From positions 1 to 12,493 of the forward strand of contig DNTA01000204.1 in the NCBI GenBank assembly GCA_003500135.1: a DNA stretch of 12,493 nt, given 5' to 3'. The notes beneath the pieces were generated by a model. It was not told where the DNA came from, did not search any database, and saw only the letters and a list, made by a program, of their open reading frames with translations. The stretch's first letter is position 1, and every line of letters starts with the position of its first letter. This stretch comes from Cytophagales bacterium. Lineage in GTDB: Bacteria; Bacteroidota; Bacteroidia; Cytophagales; Cyclobacteriaceae. Position numbers and translations under genes: made by a program. Positions 1 to 7,026 of the stretch are shown here, one piece after another.

Positions 1-636
1 GCCCAGTAGCGGCACAAATTTAAACAAATCAAAGTTTTCCCGTTTGATCTGTTTTTCCGAAACCTTGGTAAGCCTTACCATTTTTTGCGAATCGCGATCA
101 CCAACCGGGATCACCAGTCGACCATCAATATCGAGCTGGTCCAGCAATGGCTTAGGTACCTGTGGAGCGCCAGCTGTCACGATTATGCCCTGGTACGGGG
201 CGAACAATTCCCAGCCCAGTGTGCCGTCGCCACATTTTAAACGCGGGTGATAACCTATCTGTGGTAAAAAATCTTTGGCGATTTCATGTAAATGCCGGTT
301 TAATTCAATCGAAAATACTTCAGCGCCCATCTCCTGTAAAACGCAAGCCTGGTATCCTGATCCCGTACCGATTTCAAGAACTTTATCGCCGGGTTTCACT
401 TGCAGCAATTCCGACTGGAAGGCAACCGTATAAGGCTGACTGATCGTTTGCCCTTCGCCAATGGGAAAGGCCTTGTCCTGATAGGCATGTTCCAGAAAAG
501 CCACGTCGAAGAAGAAGTGTCTGGGCACTTTCCCAATGGCCTCCAAAACGCCTTTGTCACGTATTCCCTTGTCTTTTACTTTGCGCACAAGTGCATTTCG
601 CATTCCCTTGTGCTTATAACCATCAATCAATTCCAC
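1..636 (-). CDS. pcm: Protein-L-isoaspartate O-methyltransferase (3' end cut by window edge)
   Basis: This is a PCMT-family enzyme that uses S-adenosylmethionine to methylate L-isoaspartyl residues in age-damaged proteins and so starts their repair in the cytosol. 212 residues are visible. The family is about 210-220 residues long, so only a few C-terminal residues should be missing beyond position 1. Visible signatures are the substrate/active-site segment GEGQTISQPYTVA (residues 60-72), the SAM-binding motif I VLEIGTGSGYQ (86-96), GDG (136-138), IIVTAGAP (151-158) and the late strand LVIPVGD (174-180). I chose the GTG start at 636 because it has AAGGA about 6 nt upstream and because the family normally begins just before the GYKHKGMR segment. 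An in-frame ATG at 714 would add 26 residues rich in Phe and Leu that do not look like family sequence. The gene is divergent from the response regulator at 857. The identity is secure from the motifs; the start is not. Confidence 0.93.
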   Translation of the reverse strand, partial: MELIDGYKHKGMRNALVRKVKDKGIRDKGVLEAIGKVPRHFFFDVAFLEHAYQDKAFPIGEGQTISQPYTVAFQSELLQVKPGDKVLEIGTGSGYQACVLQEMGAEVFSIELNRHLHEIAKDFLPQIGYHPRLKCGDGTLGWELFAPYQGIIVTAGAPQVPKPLLDQLDIDGRLVIPVGDRDSQKMVRLTKVSEKQIKRENFDLFKFVPLLG

Positions 637-856
637 AGGTGTTCCTTTTTCAATGAGCAAGTTTACAAAAAATAGCAAGAAGTTTGGGCAAATGCTATGA
701 TGATTGACAGACATTCCAAATTTTTTGCAATAAATCTTTTATGTGTAGGAATGATTTCAATAAATTTCAACAAATTCGTATTGTTGGTAATTCATCTTTC
801 TAAATCAAATTATTTATTTATCTTCGTTTTTAAAAAGACGGACCATATTAATACAT
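637..856. promoter_or_regulatory. Divergent intergenic region between pcm and the LytTR regulator
   Basis: This AT-rich gap separates two divergent genes and should hold both promoters. On the plus strand TATCTTCG (819-826) matches the Bacteroidota -7 element TAnnTTTG at all but one base, about 30 nt before the regulator's ATG. No TTG lies at the usual 17-23 bp upstream of it, so the promoter call is weak. I saw no convincing element for pcm and no clear pair of LytTR-type direct repeats. If pcm really starts at the ATG at 714, the region shrinks to 715-856. Confidence 0.3.
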
Positions 857-1549
857 ATGAAGCTTAACTGCCTAATAGTCGACGACGATGAGATGTCAAG
901 AAATGTGATCTCTCATTTTATTTCCAAAACTGATTTTCTTGAACTGGTTGAAACCTTCGAGAATGCCATAGAAGCTTCCAATTACTTGAAGAGTGGCGAC
1001 ATAGATGTGATCTTTCTGGATATTAATATGCCTGAAATGACCGGTATGGAAATGATCCAAACCCTTGATGAGGATTTTGAAGTTATCCTGATCACCTCGG
1101 CATCGCAATATGCCGTGGAGGCTTTCGAAAAAAGTGTGACCGACTATCTGGTGAAGCCGGTTGATTATGCCAGGTTTTTAAAAGCCTCTCAAAAGGCCCT
1201 GAAAAATATCGAGACCAAGCGTTTGAAAACAGATAACCTCAACGAAATCTACGTTAAAGCCGACAATAAGCTTGTACGTTTACAACTCGACAATCTGATC
1301 TATGTGGAAGCGCTGGCGGATTATGTGATCATCCATACACCGGAGAAGAAGTATATTGTCCATTATACCATGAAGGGTATAGAAAACAGGTTGCCTTCCA
1401 AGCAGTTTGCACGCATACACCGCTCTTATATCGTAAATACGGAAAGGATTGATGCCCTGGAGGATAATTCCATAGTTATCAAGGATAAATATTTACCTAT
1501 TGGGGCGAGCTATAAGGAAAGCCTAATGGGCCGACTCAACTTGTTGTAA
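857..1549 (+). CDS. LytTR-family DNA-binding response regulator (orphan)
   Basis: This is a two-domain response regulator of 230 residues. The receiver domain (about 3-120) has the acidic pocket D9/D10, the expected phospho-acceptor D55 in the segment IFLDINMPEMTG, the Ser/Thr switch at S81 followed by Ala, and K100-P101. The LytTR DNA-binding domain (about 128-230) has the family signature FARIHRSYIVN at 184-194. LytTR proteins bind DNA through beta strands and usually act with a membrane histidine kinase of the LytS/5TM type. No kinase is encoded in this window, so the partner must lie elsewhere. The ATG at 857 puts the first beta strand (NCLIVDDDE) at the normal distance. There is no Shine-Dalgarno sequence, as is common in this phylum. 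Its last 14 bases overlap the 3' end of the convergent PAP2 gene. The family call is firm; the target genes are unknown. Confidence 0.95.
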   Translation: MKLNCLIVDDDEMSRNVISHFISKTDFLELVETFENAIEASNYLKSGDIDVIFLDINMPEMTGMEMIQTLDEDFEVILITSASQYAVEAFEKSVTDYLVKPVDYARFLKASQKALKNIETKRLKTDNLNEIYVKADNKLVRLQLDNLIYVEALADYVIIHTPEKKYIVHYTMKGIENRLPSKQFARIHRSYIVNTERIDALEDNSIVIKDKYLPIGASYKESLMGRLNLL

Positions 1550-2102
1550 TCCGGAATTGTAGTCTATTGATGAGATAAAAACTCAGAGCGCCGCCCATTA
1601 TACCTACTGCGGCGCCCACCACTATATCCAGAGGGTAGTGTACGCCCAAATAAATCCTGCTGTAGGAAACAATTGCCGACCACAGGAAAACCCATCCGAT
1701 ATACCTTGTATACGGCTTTAAGATCAGAAACAGAACGGTGGCCACGCCAAATGTGTTGGCGGCATGTGAAGAGGCAAATCCGAATGCTCCTCCACAGTGG
1801 TCCACAATGTGTACCAGGTAGCCTATCTCAGGATCATGACATGGCCTGGGCCTCTCGAAAAAAGGTTTCATAAAACCCGAAGTGAACCGGTCGCTGATTA
1901 ATACAGTAAGTGCAATGGCAATTAACCACCACCACCATTTCTTGCCATAATTCTGAAAGATGAGCCAGAGCATCCATATGTATAATGGTAACCAGACAAA
2001 GTTACCTGTAATGGCCACCATCGCGTCATCCAGCCAGGAAATGTGCAAACTGTTGAGTTCAAGAAACAAATCTTTATCCCATTCGATGATTTGCTCGATC
2101 AT
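1536..2102 (-). CDS. PAP2-superfamily membrane phosphatase
   Basis: This is a small polytopic membrane protein of 188 residues with the three-part acid-phosphatase signature of the PAP2/lipid-phosphate phosphatase superfamily: K79-x6-R86-P87 (KPFFERPRP), a variant of the PSGH block reading ASSHAA with H113, and SRIYLGVHYPLD with S148, R149, H155 and D159. These residues bind and cleave the phosphate, with His as the nucleophile. Hydrophobic stretches at about 36-50, 57-70, 114-129, 133-147 and 158-178 fit the usual fold. Likely substrates are undecaprenyl diphosphate (carrier-lipid recycling for cell-wall synthesis) or phosphatidic acid or phosphatidylglycerol phosphate; sequence alone does not choose between them. 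The ATG overlaps the hemF stop (ATGA), so translation is probably coupled and the gene is the last of the tamL-hemF run. It is a different family from the integral BacA/UppP phosphatase. Confidence 0.92.
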   Translation of the reverse strand: MIEQIIEWDKDLFLELNSLHISWLDDAMVAITGNFVWLPLYIWMLWLIFQNYGKKWWWWLIAIALTVLISDRFTSGFMKPFFERPRPCHDPEIGYLVHIVDHCGGAFGFASSHAANTFGVATVLFLILKPYTRYIGWVFLWSAIVSYSRIYLGVHYPLDIVVGAAVGIMGGALSFYLINRLQFRITTS

Positions 2103-3007
2103 AATTTTATTTCTAACCAGTTAATGTCTTTTTTAAGGAGCGATGACGTTTTTGCCTCATCGCTGTCTTTTTTTGGTTGATGGTCGTATATCCACCCGGC
2201 CAGGGGGGGCATGCTCATCAAAATAGATTCTGTTCTTCCGTCAGTATCGAGCCCGAATTTAGTGCCTTTGTCCCATACCAGGTTAAATTCGACATAACGG
2301 CCCCTTCTCAGGTTTTGCCATTTTTTATGTTGATCATCAAAAGGTTTATCACGGTTGAGTTGCATAAGCGCAGTATAAATCACCGCAAAGCTTTTACCGA
2401 CCTCCATCACAAAATCGAACAAATCAGATTTTGAATGAGCCGTGCTTTTATCGTTCAGCCGGTCAAAAAATATACCACCCACGCCTCTTGTTTCACGGCG
2501 ATGCCTTAAATAAAAATAATCATCAGCCCATTTTTTAAATTCGGGATAAAATGCTTTGTCGTATTTTTCGCATACCTCCAATAGTTTTTGATGGAACCAG
2601 GAGGCCTGTTCAACATCGATGTAATGAGGAGTGAGGTCAATCCCTCCTCCAAACCACCAGGTGCCTTCACTCATTTCAAAGTAACGCACATTCATATGGA
2701 TTATCGGCACCCAGGGATTAAAGGGGTGTAACACTATGGAAACCCCGGTGGCAAAAAAGTCGGAGTGAGGTAGCTGAAGTGCATTGAGGATTTTCTCCGG
2801 GGTAGGTCCGTAAACGGCTGAAAAGTTAACCCCGCCTTTTTCGATCACATTGCCATTGCTTAAAACCCTGCTTCTGCCACCACCGCCGGCATCGCGGGTC
2901 CATTTATCTTCATAAAACGTACTACCGCCATCTGCTTCTTCAAGGGCCCGGCAAATATCGTCCTGAAGTTTTTGAAAATGATCGGATATATCTTCTTTAT
3001 TCAACAT
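2099..3007 (-). CDS. hemF: Oxygen-dependent coproporphyrinogen III oxidase
   Basis: HemF carries out the O2-dependent oxidative decarboxylation of coproporphyrinogen III to protoporphyrinogen IX in late heme synthesis, in the cytosol. At 302 residues it has the normal length (E. coli HemF is 299). Visible family blocks are WTRDAGGGGRSRV (36-48), the segment from H94 to H104 (HPFNPWVPIIH), WWFGGGIDLTPHY (117-129), LRHRRETRGVGG around H169, and near the C-terminus RGRYVEFNLVWDKGTKFGLD (235-254) followed by GRTESILMSMPP (257-268). The conserved histidines (H94, H104, H139, H169) correspond to those needed for activity in the family. The ATG is 9 bp after the tamL stop, and the stop overlaps the PAP2 start, so it is the middle gene of a three-gene run. 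The O2-dependent enzyme points to an aerobic or microaerobic lifestyle. Confidence 0.98.
   Translation of the reverse strand: MLNKEDISDHFQKLQDDICRALEEADGGSTFYEDKWTRDAGGGGRSRVLSNGNVIEKGGVNFSAVYGPTPEKILNALQLPHSDFFATGVSIVLHPFNPWVPIIHMNVRYFEMSEGTWWFGGGIDLTPHYIDVEQASWFHQKLLEVCEKYDKAFYPEFKKWADDYFYLRHRRETRGVGGIFFDRLNDKSTAHSKSDLFDFVMEVGKSFAVIYTALMQLNRDKPFDDQHKKWQNLRRGRYVEFNLVWDKGTKFGLDTDGRTESILMSMPPLAGWIYDHQPKKDSDEAKTSSLLKKDINWLEIKL
2139..2174 (+). terminator. Hairpin plus T-run (plus-strand terminator-like) inside the hemF 3' end
   Basis: AGCGATGA (2139-2146) and TCATCGCT (2157-2164) are perfect 8-bp inverted arms around a 10-nt loop. They are followed after GTC by seven T residues (2168-2174) on the plus strand. 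This is the shape of an intrinsic terminator for plus-strand transcription. On the minus strand, which carries hemF, the hairpin is not followed by a T-run. It could stop read-through or antisense RNA coming from the LytTR gene, which has no hairpin of its own at its 3' end. The stem is only half GC and lies in coding sequence with a Lys-rich (A-rich) codon stretch, so it may be coincidental. Confidence 0.35.
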
Positions 3008-3016
3008 ATCAATATT

Positions 3017-5437
3017 TTAGAACGGATAGCCAATGGCAATATTCCAAACCGTTTGCCCCGGCTTGCCATTGAGATTAAACAATGAATAATTGTCGCCTAC
3101 CCATCGCTCACCTTCCGGCATAGCGGGCTCATAAAGTTTCATGCCGTAGTCGAACCGTATGACCAGGAAAGAAAAATTCAGTCGCAGGCCGAAGCCCGTC
3201 CCGATCCCAAATTCCTTCCAGAAGCGATCGAACTCAAAGTTGGCCAGGGGTATCCCTTCCTGCGGATAAAGCTTCCACACGTTACCTACATCAACGAACA
3301 CGGCCCAGTCCAGAAAGCCTACCAGCCTACTGCGGTACTCGATATTGGCTTCGATCAGAATGTCACCCGGCTGCTCAATGCTGTAGTCGACTAACCTGTT
3401 GCCATCGCCATCTGTTTCGTCGAGGAAGATACCCGCGCCCCCGGGCCCCAATCGCCTGGGTGTCCAGGCGCGTACACTGTTACTACCCCCTGAAAAGAAG
3501 TTCTTTTCATAGGGGAGGATCCTGTTGCTTCCGTAGGGCACAGCTATACCCAGCTGGAACCGGCTTGCCCAAACACCGAACTGGCCGACCGGCCGGTGAA
3601 TCCGGTAGTCGAACGAACCCTTGACAAATTGATAATACTCAAGGCCCTGATCGATGAGCGCCTCGGGCCTGACAAAGTTAAAGGTCAGTCCGCCACTCTC
3701 GGCAAACACCCGCATCAGCGAAGCCTTTCGGTCCTGGTCCTGTGTAGGGTTGAAAAAGATATTGGCGGAGAAATTCATGGAGCTTACAAAGGAAGGCTCA
3801 AATGAACGGGCGAGGTTATTGCCCAGTAAAAACAAGGTGTCCAGATAATCCCTGAAATTGTCGCTTATATTTCTTGAGTCGATCAGGTTGATTTCGCTCA
3901 ATGTGAACTGATAGTCCACCTTTCTCAGTTTTTGCCAACGGAATGAATATGAGCTGTTGAGGTTGGAACGGATATATTCCGGACGGTTGGTATAGTTGTA
4001 ACCTACATCCAGCCTCGTCCTGGGGTTTCTACGGGCCAGTCTTTCCTTAATATTGGAAATGTTGGGTATGATCAGTTGAGGAAAATTCAATCCCAATTTA
4101 CCTCCTGCATCAATACTGCCGTAAATTTGATCAGTTTCGGTGGCCGAATAGACGCCCTCGACGCCAACATAACCACTCAATTCGAGGTTTTCGAGGCCTT
4201 TGAACACATTGCGGTCGATCAATGTCAGGTTGTAAAAAGGCCCGGGAAACCCTTCGGTCACATTTACGCCCACCTCGTTGACCGTTTGGTATTTTTGCAT
4301 GGGTGAGGTGTAAATATTGGCCACAAATTTATTCCCGGTAGAATCGAAATTTATATTAACAAATTTGAAGTTGTTCAGGTTGGCTAGTTCGCGTTGGGTG
4401 TCAATGGTGTTTTTTCGACTGTAAGGTTCATTTTTGCGCAGGAAAACTTTCCTTTCCAGTATTTTTGTGGAGTATTCATCTTCAAAATACTGAAAGTTTA
4501 TGCCCTCGTAATTTTCATTTGTCCGTTTGAGGCCTGTGCCAGCCATATTTGCCGCAGCATCGGTGACAAAGTTGATGGAATCGATATTATATATTTTATG
4601 TTTGCCCTCTTTGGGGTTCAATATATAGGTGCCAATGGAGGCCTTATACGGTGTGTTTGTAGTATCGACCTGAAAGTTGATGTATTGCTTGCTGAAAGCA
4701 TAGTAGCCGTTATTTTGCAATACTTTTTCAAGACGGTCACGCTCTTTTGCCAGGTCGCTTTGGTTGTAAATTTTACCTTTCTTTATTTCTCCTTTTTTCA
4801 GGTTGGCACGCACCAGGCTGTCAATATGTGGATCGGTGATTTGGTATTTTATGGTATCGATAATGTGTGGCCTTCCTTCGAGGATCTGATAATTGATACT
4901 CACCTTTTTGCCTGTAAACTGGTAAAAGGGTTCCACACTGGCGCTGAAATAGCCATGAGTGATGTAGTAGGTCTCTATTTGGGTGGCTGTTTTAGTGATA
5001 TTTGCGCTATCCAGCGTGGATATTGGCTCCCCCCAACGGATCAGCCAGTTTCCCTCTTTTAACTTTCTGTTGATTTTTTCCAGCTTTTTGTCACGCTTTC
5101 TTTCCAGCCGTTTCACCTTCTTATCGCGCTCTTTTTTCTTCGCTATTTTACTTTCGTATTTTTCCTCTATTCGTTGCTTTTTGGCAAGTGTTTTTTCCTC
5201 ATTGTAAAAGCTTTGTCCAAGGTGGTAAATCCATACGTAAGGGTAAAAGGGGATAAGAGGAAATTTTTTGTTGGTCCCTTGTTGATACAGGGGTTCCAGT
5301 TGTTCGTCGTTAATGGCTGTATTGCCTACGAGCTTTTGCTCGCGAAGCAAATATTCCCCATCTTGCAGGTAGCGCGTACCGTAACACGATGAAAGGAGCA
5401 TAGTAATGCAGAGACCTTTCCAAAGGCGTCTTTTCAA
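3017..5437 (-). CDS. tamL: TamL-type Omp85 outer-membrane lipoprotein (BamA/TamA family)
   Basis: This large Omp85-family protein has periplasmic POTRA-like domains and a C-terminal 16-strand-type barrel that helps assemble outer-membrane proteins. Its N-terminus carries a lipobox (LSSC), as in the TamA variant of Bacteroidota called TamL. Counting the lipobox Cys as +1, a very Lys/Arg/Glu-rich, probably coiled-coil segment spans +65 to +112, followed by POTRA-like sequence and then Tyr/Asn-rich barrel strands. The Omp85 loop-6 motif (V/I-R-G-F/Y in relatives) is probably SVRAW near 3470. The protein ends in Phe, typical of barrels. I chose the TTG at 5437 because it gives MKRRLWKGLCITMLLSSC, a compact lipoprotein signal, and 806 residues. 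A TTG at 5452 or an ATG at 5488 (823 residues) is possible, but the ATG would overlap the divergent methyltransferase start and put an acidic stretch before the signal. It is first in a run with hemF and the PAP2 gene. Confidence 0.9.
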   Translation of the reverse strand: MKRRLWKGLCITMLLSSCYGTRYLQDGEYLLREQKLVGNTAINDEQLEPLYQQGTNKKFPLIPFYPYVWIYHLGQSFYNEEKTLAKKQRIEEKYESKIAKKKERDKKVKRLERKRDKKLEKINRKLKEGNWLIRWGEPISTLDSANITKTATQIETYYITHGYFSASVEPFYQFTGKKVSINYQILEGRPHIIDTIKYQITDPHIDSLVRANLKKGEIKKGKIYNQSDLAKERDRLEKVLQNNGYYAFSKQYINFQVDTTNTPYKASIGTYILNPKEGKHKIYNIDSINFVTDAAANMAGTGLKRTNENYEGINFQYFEDEYSTKILERKVFLRKNEPYSRKNTIDTQRELANLNNFKFVNINFDSTGNKFVANIYTSPMQKYQTVNEVGVNVTEGFPGPFYNLTLIDRNVFKGLENLELSGYVGVEGVYSATETDQIYGSIDAGGKLGLNFPQLIIPNISNIKERLARRNPRTRLDVGYNYTNRPEYIRSNLNSSYSFRWQKLRKVDYQFTLSEINLIDSRNISDNFRDYLDTLFLLGNNLARSFEPSFVSSMNFSANIFFNPTQDQDRKASLMRVFAESGGLTFNFVRPEALIDQGLEYYQFVKGSFDYRIHRPVGQFGVWASRFQLGIAVPYGSNRILPYEKNFFSGGSNSVRAWTPRRLGPGGAGIFLDETDGDGNRLVDYSIEQPGDILIEANIEYRSRLVGFLDWAVFVDVGNVWKLYPQEGIPLANFEFDRFWKEFGIGTGFGLRLNFSFLVIRFDYGMKLYEPAMPEGERWVGDNYSLFNLNGKPGQTVWNIAIGYPF

Positions 5438-5459
5438 AAAATTTATGATCAATTCAGGG

Positions 5460-6215
5460 ATGATATCCAAACAGTCTGCCAAAATCATTAAGTCGCTACA
5501 AGTTAAAAAATACAGGCGAAAATATGGCCTTTTTTTGGTTCAGGGGGCAAAAAGTGTGCTGGAATTATTGCAATCTGACTACGAGGTCGATCAAATTTTT
5601 GTTACACCTCAATTTTTGGACCGGTACAAACTGCCCGATGGCCTTACGAATGAACAGGTAGTGCTGGCCAACGAAAATAAAGTAGCCGGCTTAAGTACCT
5701 TTCAAACCAATGATTATGCTATTGCTACGGCACAATTAAAGGAACATCACGAGCCGGAAGATTGGGATCAACCACTGATCATTGCCCTGGATGATGTGCG
5801 CGACCCCGGCAACCTGGGAACAATTATCCGTACAGCCGATTGGTACAACCTGAGGTACATCGTAGCATCAAAAAATACCGCTGATATGTATAGTCCCAAG
5901 GTTATCAATGCAACAATGGGTTCTTTTGCCAGGGTGAAGATCGTGTACACCGATCTGGAATCCTTTTTGGACCGGAACAGTCAGAAGTTCGAGGTGTTCG
6001 GGGCCGATATGGATGGGAAGAGTATTCATAAAATGGAAATAAAGAGGCCTTCCATTCTGGTCATGGGCAATGAAAGTCATGGATTATCTCAGGGTATCAT
6101 GGCTCATATAAATCAAACGGTAAGCATACCGAGATTGGGAAAGGCCGAATCGCTCAATGTAGCGCTTTCCACCGCCATTTTGTGTGACAACATCGTACGC
6201 CAATTTAATGGTTGA
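5460..6215 (+). CDS. TrmH/SpoU-family RNA 2'-O-methyltransferase
   Basis: This SPOUT-class enzyme of 251 residues uses S-adenosylmethionine to methylate a ribose 2'-OH in rRNA or tRNA. An N-terminal substrate-binding domain (about 1-95, with KKYRRKYGLFLVQGAKSVLE) precedes the knotted catalytic domain. All three SpoU motifs are present: motif 1 with N118 and R124 (RDPGNLGTIIRTA), motif 2 VMGNESHGLS (about 201-210), and motif 3 IPRLGKAESLNVALSTA (223-239). I chose the ATG at 5460 because relatives start with a short Met-[I/L]-S-K type leader right before the IKSLQVKKYRR segment. The ATGs at 5406 and 5445 would run further back over the start of divergent tamL. It converges with yhhQ with 7 bp between the stops. 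The exact RNA target (an RlmB-like 23S position or a tRNA) cannot be read from the sequence. Confidence 0.95.
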   Translation: MISKQSAKIIKSLQVKKYRRKYGLFLVQGAKSVLELLQSDYEVDQIFVTPQFLDRYKLPDGLTNEQVVLANENKVAGLSTFQTNDYAIATAQLKEHHEPEDWDQPLIIALDDVRDPGNLGTIIRTADWYNLRYIVASKNTADMYSPKVINATMGSFARVKIVYTDLESFLDRNSQKFEVFGADMDGKSIHKMEIKRPSILVMGNESHGLSQGIMAHINQTVSIPRLGKAESLNVALSTAILCDNIVRQFNG

Positions 6216-6222
6216 GAATGGA

Positions 6223-7026
6223 CTAGAAAAAGCTGGTATCCTTGCTGGCTTTGGCCATCATATCTTCTGACAGCTCTTTTCCCAGGTATTTATCGATCAG
6301 GTAGTGGGCAATATAGAGCGTTGGGGTCAGAAATATGGCGATCAGGAACTTGTAGATATAATTGACGATGCCCACGGAAACCACCTGTTCGATCGACCAG
6401 TTACGGAAAATGTAAAAGGCAATGTAGAGTACTACAAAGCTGTCGATCAGTTGTGAGATCAGGGTCGATCCTGTAGCCCGGAGCCAGATCATTCGTTTGC
6501 CGGTAATCAGCCTTAGTTTTTGAAATACAAAAACATCGAGCAACTGACCGATCAAAAATGCCGTTAGTGACCCGATGATAATCCCCAACCCTTGTTGAAA
6601 GATCGTCCTAAAGGCATAGTTGATGTTAAAACCCGGGTCATTGGCATCCTGACGGTTGACATCGAGCCAAAAATCTGCCGGTGGTAATTTTGTGATCAGG
6701 TAGATCATAACAAATATGTAGGCGATAAAGATGGCTGTGAGGAAAGTGATCTTTCGTACGCCTCTTTTTCCAAAGTATTCATTAATAATATCGGTGGTTA
6801 TAAAAACGACGGGCCAAAGAACTACCCCCGCCGTGAGGTTGAAATCAAGTACCCAGTCATCCAACAGATTGAGCTGTGCCGGCGCCATGCCCAGTGTGTT
6901 TTCAAGGGAAAAAATTTTAACCCCCACCAGTTCAGCAAGGATGGCATTCGTTAAGAAAATGCCACTGAGTACAATGAACAGGTTGGTGCGCTTGCGATTA
7001 ATTTTCTCCGGATGCATAGGTTTCAT
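6223..7026 (-). CDS. yhhQ: Queuosine-precursor transporter, YhhQ/VUT family
   Basis: This integral membrane protein of 267 residues belongs to the YhhQ (DUF165, vitamin-uptake-like) family, whose E. coli member imports the queuosine precursors preQ0 and preQ1 for modification of tRNA position 34. The diagnostic blocks are FITTDIINEYFGKRGVRK (75-92) and WLRATGSTLISQLIDSF (181-197). Hydrophobic segments at about 15-36, 64-79, 93-112, 142-165, 187-207 and 215-243 agree with six membrane helices. The loop at 113-140 (PPADFW through FNINYAF) is typical of the family. Its ATG shares a base with the rnz stop (TAATG), so it is very likely translated by reinitiation after rnz. A Met at residue 4 is an alternative start. 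The family assignment is strong. Substrate specificity is inferred from the family. Confidence 0.93.
   Translation of the reverse strand: MKPMHPEKINRKRTNLFIVLSGIFLTNAILAELVGVKIFSLENTLGMAPAQLNLLDDWVLDFNLTAGVVLWPVVFITTDIINEYFGKRGVRKITFLTAIFIAYIFVMIYLITKLPPADFWLDVNRQDANDPGFNINYAFRTIFQQGLGIIIGSLTAFLIGQLLDVFVFQKLRLITGKRMIWLRATGSTLISQLIDSFVVLYIAFYIFRNWSIEQVVSVGIVNYIYKFLIAIFLTPTLYIAHYLIDKYLGKELSEDMMAKASKDTSFF

Noticed and set aside
637..714. N-terminal extension of pcm to the ATG at 714
   Set aside because: The extra 26 residues are Phe/Leu-rich and unlike the family, and the GTG at 636 has a good AAGGA upstream. It remains possible as an annotated start.
1536..2102. Degenerate second motif (ASSH instead of PSGH) as a sign of an inactive PAP2 protein
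   Set aside because: The catalytic His and the other two motifs are intact, and substitutions around this block are common in the superfamily, so inactivity is not supported.
4394..5062. A 222-residue open frame on the plus strand opposite tamL
   Set aside because: It lies wholly antisense to a strongly supported Omp85 gene and shows no recognizable domain. The Lys/Glu-rich codons opposite yield a Phe/Leu-rich shadow.
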